A stretch of 64,000 bases of DNA from RFPW01 sp040401595 (GTDB lineage: Bacteria; Pseudomonadota; Gammaproteobacteria; Burkholderiales; Burkholderiaceae_E). This document shows, piece by piece, positions 9,779-19,529 of the stretch; position 1 is the stretch's first letter; each line of letters begins with the position of its first letter. The stretch covers positions 62,001-126,000 of the forward strand of contig JBBAOE010000008.1 of assembly GCA_040401595.1 (NCBI GenBank), given 5' to 3'. The notes beneath the pieces are model-generated. The model searched no databases, was not told the DNA's origin, and worked only from the letters and a program-made list of their open reading frames with translations. A program made the translations under genes and the position numbers.

Positions 9779-10315
9779 TCAGCGCATGAACTCGCGTACA
9801 TAGTCTGCACCGAGACCTACACGCTCAAAATGCGCGCGATATTTTTCGATGCGGGTAAAGACGTCATCGTAGCCGGTGGCGTTCCCCTGAGGGTCGACGT
9901 ACATGAGCGCGCCATGCACGGTGAAGAGCGTCACCATGTCCGTACAGTCCTCAGGCACAACCAGGGTATGGGTCTCGCCCGGCGGCTCGAAGACGTAGCT
10001 GCCTGCGCGCGCGACCCAATCATGTTCAAGGTAACGCCACTGCCCACGGATCACATAGGCATGAACCTGGCCGGAGTGCCGATGACGCTGCAGCAGACCC
10101 GAGCGACGCACCCGCAACAAATGGACGTAAAAGCCCCCGGTCACGTTCAGATGGATCGGGCGCGACCAGATCCCCTCCGAGATGGGCGCCCACAGACGTT
10201 CGTCCCCTTCCAGCAGATCATGCTGGATCATGTCCGGGGTCATTCCCCAGGGCTGGGGCTTCTGGTAAGGCACGTAGTCGTTATGGACTGCCGCAAAGTC
10301 AATCGGTTTATTCAT
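9779..10315 (-). CDS. Cupin-type dioxygenase, 2,4'-dihydroxyacetophenone dioxygenase family
   Basis: Small cupin protein of about 178 aa. The first cupin motif has H78 and H80 in QRHRHSGQVHAYV, with a glutamate at 97 in WRYLEH; the second motif has H116 in FEPPGETHTL. This three-His one-Glu set fits a mononuclear iron site as in 2,4'-dihydroxyacetophenone dioxygenase, which cleaves a carbon-carbon bond. The real substrate is unknown, as no aromatic catabolic genes are nearby. ATG 10315 has GGGGA six bases upstream; an ATG three bases earlier is also possible. Confidence 0.7.
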   Translation of the reverse strand: MNKPIDFAAVHNDYVPYQKPQPWGMTPDMIQHDLLEGDERLWAPISEGIWSRPIHLNVTGGFYVHLLRVRRSGLLQRHRHSGQVHAYVIRGQWRYLEHDWVARAGSYVFEPPGETHTLVVPEDCTDMVTLFTVHGALMYVDPQGNATGYDDVFTRIEKYRAHFERVGLGADYVREFMR

Positions 10316-10497
10316 CATTTTCCCCAGAATCGAAATGATCGATGCAGCGTTTTTCGTTGCCGTTCAGTCCCCGCCGATGGCCTGACGCCGACGCTCAGAG
10401 CCCGGTTTGGATCAGAAGTTACACCTTGTCCGGCATCCGAAGCCGCATCCAGCCTTATTGTAAACCGTGGGTTATCGGCCCACCGGAGAATGCACTG

Positions 10498-12093
10498 ATG
10501 TCAGATCACCCCCAAACATCGCGTCCCCAGACCGAACCGGCATCACCCGATCACGAGCCCAGCGAGTCCCATGTCCTCGCGGAACGTCGCGCCAAATTAA
10601 GCGCACTGCGCGAACAGGGGGTGGCGTTTCCAAATGACCTGCGGCCGACCCATCAGCTGGCTCAGATTAACGCTCAGTTCGCCGCTTCTACCCGCGAAAT
10701 CTTGGAGGCGGACGCGGTTCGGATCACGATCGCAGGGCGAATGATTCTGAAGCGCGTCCAGGGAAAAGCGAGCTTCGCCACCTTGCAGGACGGCTCCCAC
10801 ATGCTGGGAACAAGCACGGAAGGGCGCCTGCAACTTTGGATGAACGATGAAGGGATCGGCGCCAGTACGCATGAGGCCTTCAAGCATTGGGATCTGGGCG
10901 ATATCCTTTACGCGGAAGGCGTCCTGTTTCGGACCCTGCGCGGCGAACTCTCGCTGCGGTGTTCGGCGCTGCGTCTAGTCACCAAGTCGATCCGGCCGCT
11001 GCCAGACAAGTTCCATGGCCTCGCAGATACCGAAATTCGTTACCGCCAGCGGTATGTGGATCTGATTGTCACGGAATCCACCCGGCGCACCTTCGTCACC
11101 CGCTCGCGCACGCTCGACGCGATTCGTCGTTTCATGAACGAGCACGAATTTCTCGAGGTCGAAACACCGATGTTGCACCCGATACCGGGTGGAGCATCCG
11201 CCAAGCCCTTCGTGACGCATCACAACGCACTCGATCAGGCGATGTATCTGCGCATCGCGCCCGAGCTTTACCTGAAACGTCTGGTGGTCGGTGGCTTTGA
11301 ACGGGTCTTTGAGATCAATCGCAATTTTCGTAACGAAGGGGTCAGCGTTCGCCATAACCCCGAGTTCACGATGATGGAGTTCTACGCCGCCTACACCGAC
11401 TATCGCTGGATGATGGACTTCACCGAACAGGTGCTGCGCTCGGCCGCTCAACAGGCCTGCGGGACCACCGCCCTGCACTATCAGGGCCGCCCCCTCGATC
11501 TGGGCAAACCCTTCGAGCGGCTGACCATCGTCGACGCCATCCGGCGCCACGAGCCATCCCTGTCCAATGCACCCTTCGGGGACCGTGACTGGTTGGTCCG
11601 TGCTCTGGGCGAACGTTCGGTGCACGTCGACAAGTCGCCCGCCCTGCGCCACGCTGGCATCGGTGCGCTCCAACTCGCTCTCTTTGAGGAAACGGCCGAA
11701 TCCAAACTCTGGGATCCAACCTACATCATCGACTACCCGGTCGAAGTCTCCCCGCTGGCCAGGGAGTCCGTCGGCGCACCTGGGGTGACCGAACGCTTTG
11801 AACTCTTTATCGCCGGCCGCGAGATTGCCAATGGCTTTTCAGAATTGAATGATCCTGAAGATCAGGCAGAACGCTTCCTATCCCAGGCCAAGGCCAAGGA
11901 GGCTGGAGATGAGGAAGCCATGTTCTACGATGCCGACTACATTCGAGCACTCGAGTACGGTATGCCGCCCGCAGGTGGTTGCGGGATCGGGATCGACCGT
12001 CTGGTTATGCTGCTGACCGACGCGCCCAGCATCCGCGATGTGATCCTGTTCCCCGCCCTACGGCATGAGGCCAACGGTTCATCGGACGGCTGA
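10498..12093 (+). CDS. lysS: Lysyl-tRNA synthetase, class II
   Basis: Charges tRNA-Lys. The 531-aa protein has an N-terminal OB-fold anticodon-binding domain (IAGRMILKRVQGKASFATL), class II motif 1 (RFMNEHEFLEVETPML), motif 2 (RVFEINRNFRNEGVSVRHNPEF) and motif 3 (GCGIGIDRLVMLLT). ATG 10498 has GGAG about 10 bases upstream and begins MSDHPQTSRP. Longer in-frame starts from 10342 add residues not typical of the family. The N-terminal tail of about 25 residues before the OB domain is slightly longer than in E. coli. It does not lie in one transcript with prfB because a minus-strand gene intervenes. Confidence 0.96.
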   Translation: MSDHPQTSRPQTEPASPDHEPSESHVLAERRAKLSALREQGVAFPNDLRPTHQLAQINAQFAASTREILEADAVRITIAGRMILKRVQGKASFATLQDGSHMLGTSTEGRLQLWMNDEGIGASTHEAFKHWDLGDILYAEGVLFRTLRGELSLRCSALRLVTKSIRPLPDKFHGLADTEIRYRQRYVDLIVTESTRRTFVTRSRTLDAIRRFMNEHEFLEVETPMLHPIPGGASAKPFVTHHNALDQAMYLRIAPELYLKRLVVGGFERVFEINRNFRNEGVSVRHNPEFTMMEFYAAYTDYRWMMDFTEQVLRSAAQQACGTTALHYQGRPLDLGKPFERLTIVDAIRRHEPSLSNAPFGDRDWLVRALGERSVHVDKSPALRHAGIGALQLALFEETAESKLWDPTYIIDYPVEVSPLARESVGAPGVTERFELFIAGREIANGFSELNDPEDQAERFLSQAKAKEAGDEEAMFYDADYIRALEYGMPPAGGCGIGIDRLVMLLTDAPSIRDVILFPALRHEANGSSDG

Positions 12094-12117
12094 GAGCAAG
12101 GAACAGGCAGGCGCTAC

Positions 12118-12456
12118 TCAGATCGCGCTGTTATCGGTTTCACCGGTGCGGATCCGGATCACCTGCTCGACCGCCGTCACAAAGATCTTGCCGTCGCCAA
12201 TTCGTCCGGTCCGGGCCGCCTTGACGATGGCATCAATCGCGCCATCGAGGGCCGCGTCCGAAACCACCACTTCGATTTTGACTTTTGGAAGAAAATCGAC
12301 CACATACTCGGCGCCCCGATACAACTCGGTATGCCCCCGTTGCCGGCCAAACCCTTTGACTTCGGTTACTGTCAACCCCGTCACGCCGACCTCTCCCAAG
12401 GCCTCCCGGACCTCGTCGAGCTTGAACGGTTTGATGATCGCTGTGATCCGTTTCAT
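12118..12456 (-). CDS. glnB: Nitrogen regulatory protein P-II
   Basis: Trimeric signalling protein of 112 aa that senses 2-oxoglutarate, ATP/ADP and, through uridylylation, glutamine. The start MKRITAIIKPFKLDEV, the T-loop with the modified tyrosine Y51 (ELYRGAEYVVDF) and the B-loop TGRIGDGKIFV are all present. It lies 16 bases downstream of nadE on the same strand. NAD synthetase here is glutamine-dependent, so the pairing places a glutamine-using enzyme and a glutamine sensor in one likely transcript. Confidence 0.95.
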   Translation of the reverse strand: MKRITAIIKPFKLDEVREALGEVGVTGLTVTEVKGFGRQRGHTELYRGAEYVVDFLPKVKIEVVVSDAALDGAIDAIVKAARTGRIGDGKIFVTAVEQVIRIRTGETDNSAI

Positions 12457-12472
12457 GGTCAGTTCTCCCGTA

Positions 12473-14158
12473 TCAGACTGATGGAATGCTCTCACGAAAT
12501 CGAGAGGTGATCGGGTAGCGCCAGTCGCGTCCAAATCCCCGATGGGTGACCCGGATGCCGACCGGAGCCTGCCGTCGTTTGTACTCGTTGATTCGCATCA
12601 GCCGCATGACCAGGCTGACGGCCTCCGGCGGAAATCCAGCTTCCACGACGGCTTCGGCGCTGCAGCCCTGCTCCATGTAGAGCGAAAGGATGCCATCCAG
12701 CACTTCGTAAGGGGGCAGCGAATCCTGATCCGTCTGATCCGGCCTGAGTTCGGCCGAAGGGGGGCGGTCGATGATGCGGGTTGGAATCACTTCGCCAGTG
12801 ATCGCCTGGGCCACCAGCGATGGTGTGTGCAGATTGCGCCACCGGCAAAGACGCCAGACCGTTGTCTTCAGCAAGTCCTTGATCACCGCAAAACCACCCG
12901 CCATATCGCCATACAAGGTGCAATAGCCGGTCGCCATTTCACTCTTGTTGCCAGTCGTCAGAACGATCGAGCCATGCCGGTTGGAAAGCGCCATGAGCAG
13001 GGTCCCGCGAATTCTCGCCTGCAGATTCTCTTCGGTGGTGTCGCTGGCGCTTCGCCCGACCAGTTCGTCGGCCAGAAGCGCGTGAAAGGCTTCAAACGGG
13101 CTGGCGATTGGAATTTCATCGTAGCGAACACCCAGGCGGGTGGCCATTTCACGCGCGTCAATCCAGGAAATATCGGCGGTGTAACGGCTGGGCATCATGA
13201 CGGCACGGACCCGGTCGGCGCCCAGCGCATCCACCGCCACGGCCAGCGTCAGAGCCGAGTCCACCCCACCCGAGAGCCCCAGCAGCGCACCCGGGAAGCC
13301 GTTCTTACCAATGTAATCGCGCACGCCCAACACCAGCGCCGAATAGATCTGCTCATCCAGGGAGAGACTCGGTTCGATCCGGCCAGACACCTCCAGAGCA
13401 CCGGTATCGCTCTGCTCGATATCGATCAGGAGGAGATCGGACTCGAACTGGCGCGCCTGCGCCTTGATCTGCCCCTGCGCATCCAGCGCAAATGAACCCC
13501 CATCGAAGACCAGTTCATCCTGGCCGCCGACGAGGTTGGCAGCAACCAGAGCGCAACCGAGTGCGCAGACATGGGCACGGGCCGTCTCCAACCGAAGCGG
13601 CTGCTTGTCGAGGTGATAGGGACTGGCGTTGAGCGCCAACATCACCTGTGCGCCGTCCGCCTGAGCCTGAGCGGGAACCTCTGCACGCCAGAAATCCTCA
13701 CAGATCAGAACGCCGAGCCGCAGACCCTTGACCTCAACAACGCACGAACGCCCCCCCGGCGTAAAATAGCGCTGCTCATCAAAGACGTCGTAGTTCGGCA
13801 ACTCTTGCTTGAAATACTCCGCGATCACCTGACCGCCTCGGACAATCGTCGCCGCGTTGTGACGCTGCCCCTCTCGCTCGACGGCTTGACCAACGACCAG
13901 AACCAGATCAGGCCACGCCTCACTGGCCTGCAGCAATCGGCCAAACGCCATTTCGCCGCTTCGATAGAATGCGGGACGAAGCAACAGGTCCTCGGGCGGA
14001 TATCCGGCGAGCGCGAGTTCTGGGGTGAGTACAAGATCGGCGCCTGCCTGGTTGGCGGCGCTTGCAGATGCCAACAGTTGTGACAGGTTCCCGTCGAAGT
14101 CGCCGACGACAGGGTTGCATTGCACAGCGGCAATTCGAACGCGGGAGCGCGGATTCAT
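12473..14158 (-). CDS. nadE: Glutamine-dependent NAD+ synthetase
   Basis: Makes NAD from deamido-NAD, ATP and glutamine. The 561-aa protein fuses an N-terminal nitrilase-type glutaminase, with catalytic Glu in TPELALAGYPPEDL, Lys in FKQELPNYDVF and Cys in VLICEDFWR, to a C-terminal NAD synthase domain with the PP-loop GLSGGVDSALTLA and TGNKSEMATGYCTLYGD. ATG 14158 begins MNPRSRVRIAAVQ; 13 upstream residues in the open frame are not typical. It leads the nadE-glnB pair and is divergent from the next gene, with one base between start codons. Confidence 0.95.
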   Translation of the reverse strand: MNPRSRVRIAAVQCNPVVGDFDGNLSQLLASASAANQAGADLVLTPELALAGYPPEDLLLRPAFYRSGEMAFGRLLQASEAWPDLVLVVGQAVEREGQRHNAATIVRGGQVIAEYFKQELPNYDVFDEQRYFTPGGRSCVVEVKGLRLGVLICEDFWRAEVPAQAQADGAQVMLALNASPYHLDKQPLRLETARAHVCALGCALVAANLVGGQDELVFDGGSFALDAQGQIKAQARQFESDLLLIDIEQSDTGALEVSGRIEPSLSLDEQIYSALVLGVRDYIGKNGFPGALLGLSGGVDSALTLAVAVDALGADRVRAVMMPSRYTADISWIDAREMATRLGVRYDEIPIASPFEAFHALLADELVGRSASDTTEENLQARIRGTLLMALSNRHGSIVLTTGNKSEMATGYCTLYGDMAGGFAVIKDLLKTTVWRLCRWRNLHTPSLVAQAITGEVIPTRIIDRPPSAELRPDQTDQDSLPPYEVLDGILSLYMEQGCSAEAVVEAGFPPEAVSLVMRLMRINEYKRRQAPVGIRVTHRGFGRDWRYPITSRFRESIPSV

Positions 14159-14159
14159 C

Positions 14160-15428
14160 GTGAACGGTTCGGCATTGAAAGACCAAGAATATCGCACGGA
14201 GATCGCTCAAGGCATTAAAAGCATTGATCGTGCGCAATGGGATGCCCTGATTCAGGCAGACGCAGCCGATCGTGGAGATCTGATCGATACTCCGGGCTAT
14301 CTGCCCCATCCCTTCGTTCGCTACGACTGGCTGGCCGCGCTCGAGTCCAGCGGGGCCGCCAGTCCGGATACGGGCTGGACCCCCTTGTATCTGGTCCTGC
14401 GCGATCGCGATGGCACCCTGCTGGGCGCCGCGATGCTGTATGCCAAAGAGCACTCTTGGGGTGAGTTCGTCTTTGACCATGCCTGGGCCGACGCGCACCA
14501 TCGCAACGGACTCGCCTATTACCCCAAACTGGTGGCGGCGATCCCGTTCACGCCGGTCAGGGGCCCGCGCCTTCTCGCCCGCAATGCGCATGTGCGCGCC
14601 GCGCTGGCGTCCGGTTTACCCGTGCTGACCCGGGCAGCGAACATGTCCTCGGTCCATGTCCTGTTTCCACAAGCGGCCGACGAAGCAGCGATTGCTGCAA
14701 GCCAACCGTCCGAACCGGCAAGAGTACCGGCAGCAGAACCGTCAACCACGTCCCCGACCTGGCTGCATCGAACCGGCATTCAGTTTCACTGGCAATCCGC
14801 TGGATGGAAGGACTTCGATGCGTTTCTCGACTCCATGGCGCAACCCAAGCGCAAGAAAATCCGTGCCGAACGGCGCAAGGTTGCCGAGGCTGGGGTCGCG
14901 GTCCGGGTGGTCGAGGTGGCGCAGGCCAGCGCGCAGGAACGCGATTTTTTTGTCGCCTGTTACGAAAGAACCTACCAGGAGCATGGCGGTCCGCCCTACC
15001 TCAGCCGTGGATTCTGGGCCCAGGTATTTGATGCAATGCCTGAGCATTTCGCACTGGTGCTGGCCACGTCCGGTGAACGCCTGATCGCCTCCAGCTTGAT
15101 CGCCCACGACGGCGTGAATGCCTGGGGACGCTATTGGGGCGCAATCGAACGGGTACCCTGCCTGCACTTCGAGTGCTGCTACTACACGCCGCTCGAATGG
15201 GTGATCCGTCGGGGTCTGCAGCGTTTTGAGGGCGGTGCGCAGGGCGAGCACAAACTCGCTCGGGGTCTATTACCCGTGGCCACTGCGTCTTACCACTGGT
15301 TGGCAAATCCCGCCTTTGAAACTGCAATCGAGCGTTGGCTCATGCGCGAACGTACGGGTGTTTCGCACTATCTCGATGAGCTGGATGAACGCAGTCCGTT
15401 ACGAATCCAACGTGTAACACCTCCCTAA
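14160..15428 (+). CDS. Peptidogalycan-type GNAT/FemAB-like acyltransferase (DUF482, COG3146)
   Basis: Protein of about 422 aa of the COG3146 predicted N-acyltransferase group. Visible family segments are HPFVRYDWLAALESSG near the start, the FVFDHAWADA and AYYPKLVAAIPFTPVRGPRLL block, KRKKIRAERRKV, and LHFECCYYTPLEWVIRRGL followed by EGGAQGEHKLARGLLP near the end. The substrate is unknown. A Ser/Pro/Ala-rich insert (about residues 185-200) separates the two halves. GTG 14160 is chosen because longer starts would run into the opposite nadE gene; TTG at 14175 is another option. The divergent promoters must overlap both coding starts. Confidence 0.7.
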   Translation: MNGSALKDQEYRTEIAQGIKSIDRAQWDALIQADAADRGDLIDTPGYLPHPFVRYDWLAALESSGAASPDTGWTPLYLVLRDRDGTLLGAAMLYAKEHSWGEFVFDHAWADAHHRNGLAYYPKLVAAIPFTPVRGPRLLARNAHVRAALASGLPVLTRAANMSSVHVLFPQAADEAAIAASQPSEPARVPAAEPSTTSPTWLHRTGIQFHWQSAGWKDFDAFLDSMAQPKRKKIRAERRKVAEAGVAVRVVEVAQASAQERDFFVACYERTYQEHGGPPYLSRGFWAQVFDAMPEHFALVLATSGERLIASSLIAHDGVNAWGRYWGAIERVPCLHFECCYYTPLEWVIRRGLQRFEGGAQGEHKLARGLLPVATASYHWLANPAFETAIERWLMRERTGVSHYLDELDERSPLRIQRVTPP

Positions 15429-15482
15429 AGTCGCTGTGCAGCCATGCTTCAATGGGACACGAGACCCAATGGAGATTGCGCA

Positions 15483-17579
15483 ATGTCCAGCGACACCACC
15501 CTGCAGCTCTCTGCGGTCTGCGGCCTTGCCGCGGTCGCTTACGGTTTCGTTCAGCGGCGCTGGATCCTCGGGCTGTCTGCCGGCAATGCCCGGATGCAGG
15601 AGATTGCAGACGCAATTCAGCAGGGTGCCGCAGCCTATCTCGCCCGTCAGTACCGCACCATCGCAGCCGTCGGCGCCATTCTCTTCATCATCATCGCCTT
15701 GATCCCGGCGCTGGGCACGACAACCGCATTGGCATTCGCACTTGGCGCAACGCTCTCTGGGGCCTGTGGTTTCATCGGTATGAACGTTTCCGTGCGCGCC
15801 AATGTGCGTACCGCGCACGCAGCCTCCCTGGGTATTCCGGAGGCGCTGAACGTCGCGTTTCGCGGCGGTGCCATCACCGGCATGCTGGTCGTCGGACTCG
15901 CGCTGCTGGGGGTCAGCGCCATGTTCTGGGCACTCACCCGGGACCTGAACGACGCGATCGGCGCAGCCGCAGGCACCGAGCTTTCAGCACGACTCAAGCC
16001 CTTGATGGGGTTCGCCTTCGGGTCCTCTCTTATTTCTATTTTTGCCCGTCTGGGGGGTGGCATTTTCACCAAAGGGGCTGACGTCGGTGCGGATCTCGTG
16101 GGCAAAGTCGAAGCGGGCATCCCCGAGGACGATCCGCGCAACCCTGCCGTCATCGCGGATAACGTGGGCGACAACGTGGGGGATTGCGCCGGGATGGCCG
16201 CAGACCTCTTCGAAACCTATGCCGTCACCCTGATCGCGACCATGGTCCTGGGCGCTCTGGTTGTCCCGGCTGCGCCAATGGCTGCCGCCCTGTATCCGAT
16301 TGCCTTGGGCGGGTTTTCGATTCTGGCGTCGATCGTCGGATGCCAATTCGTCAAAGCGACGCCGAGTATGAAGAATGTGATGCCTGCGCTCTACAAGGGT
16401 CTCACGGTTGCCGGCGTGCTGTCTCTCATCGGGTTTTATTTCATCACGCAGTTCGTCATACCCGACAATGCGATTCGGGAAACAGGCAGCCAGATGCGCT
16501 TGTTTGGATCCGCCACCGTGGGCCTTCTCCTCACGGCAGCCATGGTCTGGATCACGGAGTACTACACCGGGACCGAGTACGCTCCGGTGCGCCATGTGGC
16601 GCAGGCATCTACCACCGGCCATGGGACCAACATCATCGCTGGGCTTGGCGTCTCGATGCGATCGACGGCCTGGCCGGTTCTTTTCGTTTGTCTGGCCATC
16701 CTCGCTGCCCATGGACTTGCTGGGCTTTACGGGATCGCGACTGCGGCGATGTCCATGCTATCGATGGCCGGCATCATCGTCGCACTGGACGCCTACGGTC
16801 CCATCACGGATAACGCGGGCGGAATCGCCGAAATGGCCAACTTACCGGAAAGTGTACGCAACGTCACGGATCCGCTGGACGCCGTGGGCAATACGACCAA
16901 AGCCGTCACCAAGGGCTACGCGATTGGTTCAGCAGGGCTTGCAGCCCTCGTTCTTTTCGCCGACTACACCCACGCGCTGGAATCGATCGGCCGCCACATT
17001 GTTTTTGATTTATCGAACCATCTGGTGATCATTGGCCTGTTCATTGGCGGTCTGATCCCCTATCTGTTTGGCGCGATGGCGATGGAGGCTGTCGGTCGGG
17101 CCGCTGGTGCCGTAGTCGAAGAGGTGCGTCGTCAGTTTCGCGAGATCAAAGGCATTATGGACGGCACAGGCAAACCGGAATACGGACGCGCTGTCGACAT
17201 GCTGACCACAGCAGCCATCCGCGAAATGATCATTCCGTCGCTGCTGCCCGTCATTGTTCCGGTGGCCGTCGGCTTGCTGCTCGGTCCGGAGGCGCTGGGC
17301 GGACTGCTGATGGGTACCATCGTTACCGGTCTTTTTGTCGCCATCTCGATGTGTACCGGCGGTGGCGCCTGGGACAATGCCAAAAAATATATCGAAGAGG
17401 GTCACTTCGGTGGCAAGGGGTCTGCGGCCCACAAGGCCGCTGTGACCGGAGACACCGTTGGCGACCCGTACAAGGACACCGCTGGCCCGGCGATCAACCC
17501 CTTGATCAAGATCATCAACATCGTGGCGTTGCTGATCGTGCCCCTGTTGGACACTGGGCTGTTAAATCTGGGCGGCTAA
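15483..17579 (+). CDS. hppA: K+-independent membrane-bound proton-translocating pyrophosphatase
   Basis: Integral membrane enzyme of 698 aa that pumps protons using PPi hydrolysis. The active-site block FTKGADVGADLVGKVEAG with PEDDPRNPAVIADNVGDNVGD and the C-terminal GDTVGDPYKDTAGPA motif are intact. The GNTTKAVTKGYAIGSAG segment carries Lys where K+-dependent enzymes have Ala, and this marks the K+-independent class. ATG 15483 has GGAG seven bases upstream. It is convergent with the soluble pyrophosphatase ppa, so this locus encodes both ways of using PPi. Confidence 0.95.
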   Translation: MSSDTTLQLSAVCGLAAVAYGFVQRRWILGLSAGNARMQEIADAIQQGAAAYLARQYRTIAAVGAILFIIIALIPALGTTTALAFALGATLSGACGFIGMNVSVRANVRTAHAASLGIPEALNVAFRGGAITGMLVVGLALLGVSAMFWALTRDLNDAIGAAAGTELSARLKPLMGFAFGSSLISIFARLGGGIFTKGADVGADLVGKVEAGIPEDDPRNPAVIADNVGDNVGDCAGMAADLFETYAVTLIATMVLGALVVPAAPMAAALYPIALGGFSILASIVGCQFVKATPSMKNVMPALYKGLTVAGVLSLIGFYFITQFVIPDNAIRETGSQMRLFGSATVGLLLTAAMVWITEYYTGTEYAPVRHVAQASTTGHGTNIIAGLGVSMRSTAWPVLFVCLAILAAHGLAGLYGIATAAMSMLSMAGIIVALDAYGPITDNAGGIAEMANLPESVRNVTDPLDAVGNTTKAVTKGYAIGSAGLAALVLFADYTHALESIGRHIVFDLSNHLVIIGLFIGGLIPYLFGAMAMEAVGRAAGAVVEEVRRQFREIKGIMDGTGKPEYGRAVDMLTTAAIREMIIPSLLPVIVPVAVGLLLGPEALGGLLMGTIVTGLFVAISMCTGGGAWDNAKKYIEEGHFGGKGSAAHKAAVTGDTVGDPYKDTAGPAINPLIKIINIVALLIVPLLDTGLLNLGG

Positions 17580-17645
17580 GCCCCGCGCTGGACCGAGCAG
17601 CCGCCGCAGTCAGTGCAGCCCGAGACCCTGGCCAAGTCGACTCAG

Positions 17646-18185
17646 TTACTTGGTTTGGGTCTCGCGATAGCGGCGCATGCCGTCCACGATCTCTTGTTTC
17701 GCAGAGTCCGGTCCTTCCCAACCATGCACCTTGACCCACTTTCCGGCCTCGAGATCTTTGTAGTGCTCGAAAAAATGCTGAATCGCTTTCAGACGCAAGG
17801 GGTTCAGATCCTCGGGTTTCTGCCAATGGGTATAGATCGGCAGGATCTTGTCCTCGGGTACTGCAAGTAATTTGGCGTCCCCGCCGGCCTCATCATCCAT
17901 CTTGAGCACGCCGATCGGACGGCAGCTGACCACCACCCCGGGGATCAGTGCAAAAGGGGTGATCACCAACACGTCAACCGGATCGCCATCATCGGCGATG
18001 GTCTGCGGCACATAGCCATAGTTGCAGGGATAGTGCATCGACGTGCCCATGAACCGGTCAACGAAGATCGCACCAGTCTCTTTATCGACCTCGTATTTGA
18101 TCGGATCTGAATTCATCGGGATTTCGATAATCACGTTGAAATGCTCAGGGACTCGTTTCCCTGGTCCGACTCGATCAAGATTCAT
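17646..18185 (-). CDS. ppa: Soluble inorganic pyrophosphatase, family I
   Basis: Cytosolic Mg2+-dependent enzyme of 179 aa that hydrolyses PPi. Catalytic segments include KYEVDKETGAIFVDRF, HYPCNYGYVPQT, the signature DGDPVDVLV and KILPIYTHW. GGAG lies seven bases before ATG 18185. The gene converges with hppA with a 66-base intergenic stretch that shows no clear terminator. Confidence 0.96.
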   Translation of the reverse strand: MNLDRVGPGKRVPEHFNVIIEIPMNSDPIKYEVDKETGAIFVDRFMGTSMHYPCNYGYVPQTIADDGDPVDVLVITPFALIPGVVVSCRPIGVLKMDDEAGGDAKLLAVPEDKILPIYTHWQKPEDLNPLRLKAIQHFFEHYKDLEAGKWVKVHGWEGPDSAKQEIVDGMRRYRETQTK

Positions 18186-18236
18186 GTGGTGCTCCGGTTA
18201 GGCCTTGCCATTGAAGCCCGGCATGATAACAACTCC

Positions 18237-19481
18237 CTAACCCTCATCCTCGGGCAGGGCCATCGGCGAAACCGGTACCAAAGCTACACCGCGGTTGGCA
18301 ACAGCCAACTCGGCGCCGGCCAACGCACTCGCACGCCAGTGATCGGCGGCCAGCGTTGGCTCCCCAAGCGCTTCATGCAGACGCGCCATCGCGAGATGCA
18401 TTGCCGCCGAAGCGGGTTCACGCCGCAGTGCCTGACCCAGATATTCCTTGGCTTTACCCCAAAGCTTCTCGAGGAGGCAGAGTTCGCCCAGGAGCAGCAA
18501 CAGACCGCTCTCGGTCGGATAACGCGACCGCCACTGCTCGGCACGCGCCAATCGATCCCGCGGGGCAACGCCTTCGATCCGTGCGTAGTGGGCCCCCAGA
18601 CGAGCAGACCAATCCTGCTCCAGCGCGGCTTCGATCACCCGACAAGCGGTTTCCTGATCGCCCGCGCGCTCGAAGGCACGTGCAGCCGAATCCGCAATCG
18701 CAGTGACCTGACGATCGCGCTCGGGGACATCATTCCAAACCCGGCGTACCAGCGCCAGATCATCAGTCGCGGCTTCGAACAACGCGGTATGGGCGGTGAT
18801 GCGCAGACGCAGCGAAACGGTCGGATGCATCGCATCGCGCTTATCCAGCGTGCGCAACGTGCGCAGCACGTCGGTCCAGTGTCCGGCCTGTTCATGGGCT
18901 CGCAGGGCTACGCGCTGCGCATAGAGATGGCGCGCCCCGCCCGCCTGCATCGCTGTCAGGGCTTCAAGCGCTGCGTCGGCCCGGCGCTCCTCAACGGCCA
19001 ACTCTGCGCGCGTCATCAGCAAGGCCTGGTGCAATCGCGCGTCGTCTGCCACTCGATTGAGCCAGGCATCGCGGCGACCAAATTCCCGCAATCGGTGCGC
19101 GGCGCGGGCTGCCACCAGAGCGGCAGTGCCTGCCAGCGCAGGCACCTCCTGAGCCGTTTGCGCCAAACGCTCAGTCCGACCAAATCGCCCCTCAAAAAAG
19201 GCCAGAACCGCATCGCGCAAAGCGTCCGTGGCGAGCTGAGCGCGACGACGCTCGCGATATTCCCGTACCCGAACCGGTAACTCCAGCGCGCGCCGAAAGC
19301 CAATCAAAAACAAGTGCAAGAACACGAATCCCAGCGTCAGGATCAATGCCACCAAATTAACGGAAGCATCCACCCGGTACGGCGGCCAGAGAATGGACAC
19401 ATTGCCGATACTGACTCGAGCCAGCAAAGCCACCGCCACGGCGACCGCAAACAGCAAGATGGACCAGACGAGCCAACGCAT
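18237..19481 (-). CDS. hemY: HemY-type TPR membrane protein of the heme operon
   Basis: Protein of 414 aa with two N-terminal membrane segments (about residues 5-22 and 41-61) followed by the HemY_N domain and TPR-like helical repeats to the C terminus. It is the proteobacterial HemY, not the Bacillus protoporphyrinogen oxidase of the same name. Its exact role is unknown; it probably scaffolds late heme enzymes at the membrane. It is the last gene of hemC-hemD-hemX-hemY. Confidence 0.9.
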   Translation of the reverse strand: MRWLVWSILLFAVAVAVALLARVSIGNVSILWPPYRVDASVNLVALILTLGFVFLHLFLIGFRRALELPVRVREYRERRRAQLATDALRDAVLAFFEGRFGRTERLAQTAQEVPALAGTAALVAARAAHRLREFGRRDAWLNRVADDARLHQALLMTRAELAVEERRADAALEALTAMQAGGARHLYAQRVALRAHEQAGHWTDVLRTLRTLDKRDAMHPTVSLRLRITAHTALFEAATDDLALVRRVWNDVPERDRQVTAIADSAARAFERAGDQETACRVIEAALEQDWSARLGAHYARIEGVAPRDRLARAEQWRSRYPTESGLLLLLGELCLLEKLWGKAKEYLGQALRREPASAAMHLAMARLHEALGEPTLAADHWRASALAGAELAVANRGVALVPVSPMALPEDEG

Positions 19482-19529
19482 GGATCTCAGAGGCTCCAGT
19501 CACATGACAAGGGAACAGGCATGGTGGTC

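Noticed and set aside
12542..13495. Plus-strand open frame of 317 codons opposite nadE
   Set aside because: The minus strand has all NAD synthetase motifs; the plus frame has none.
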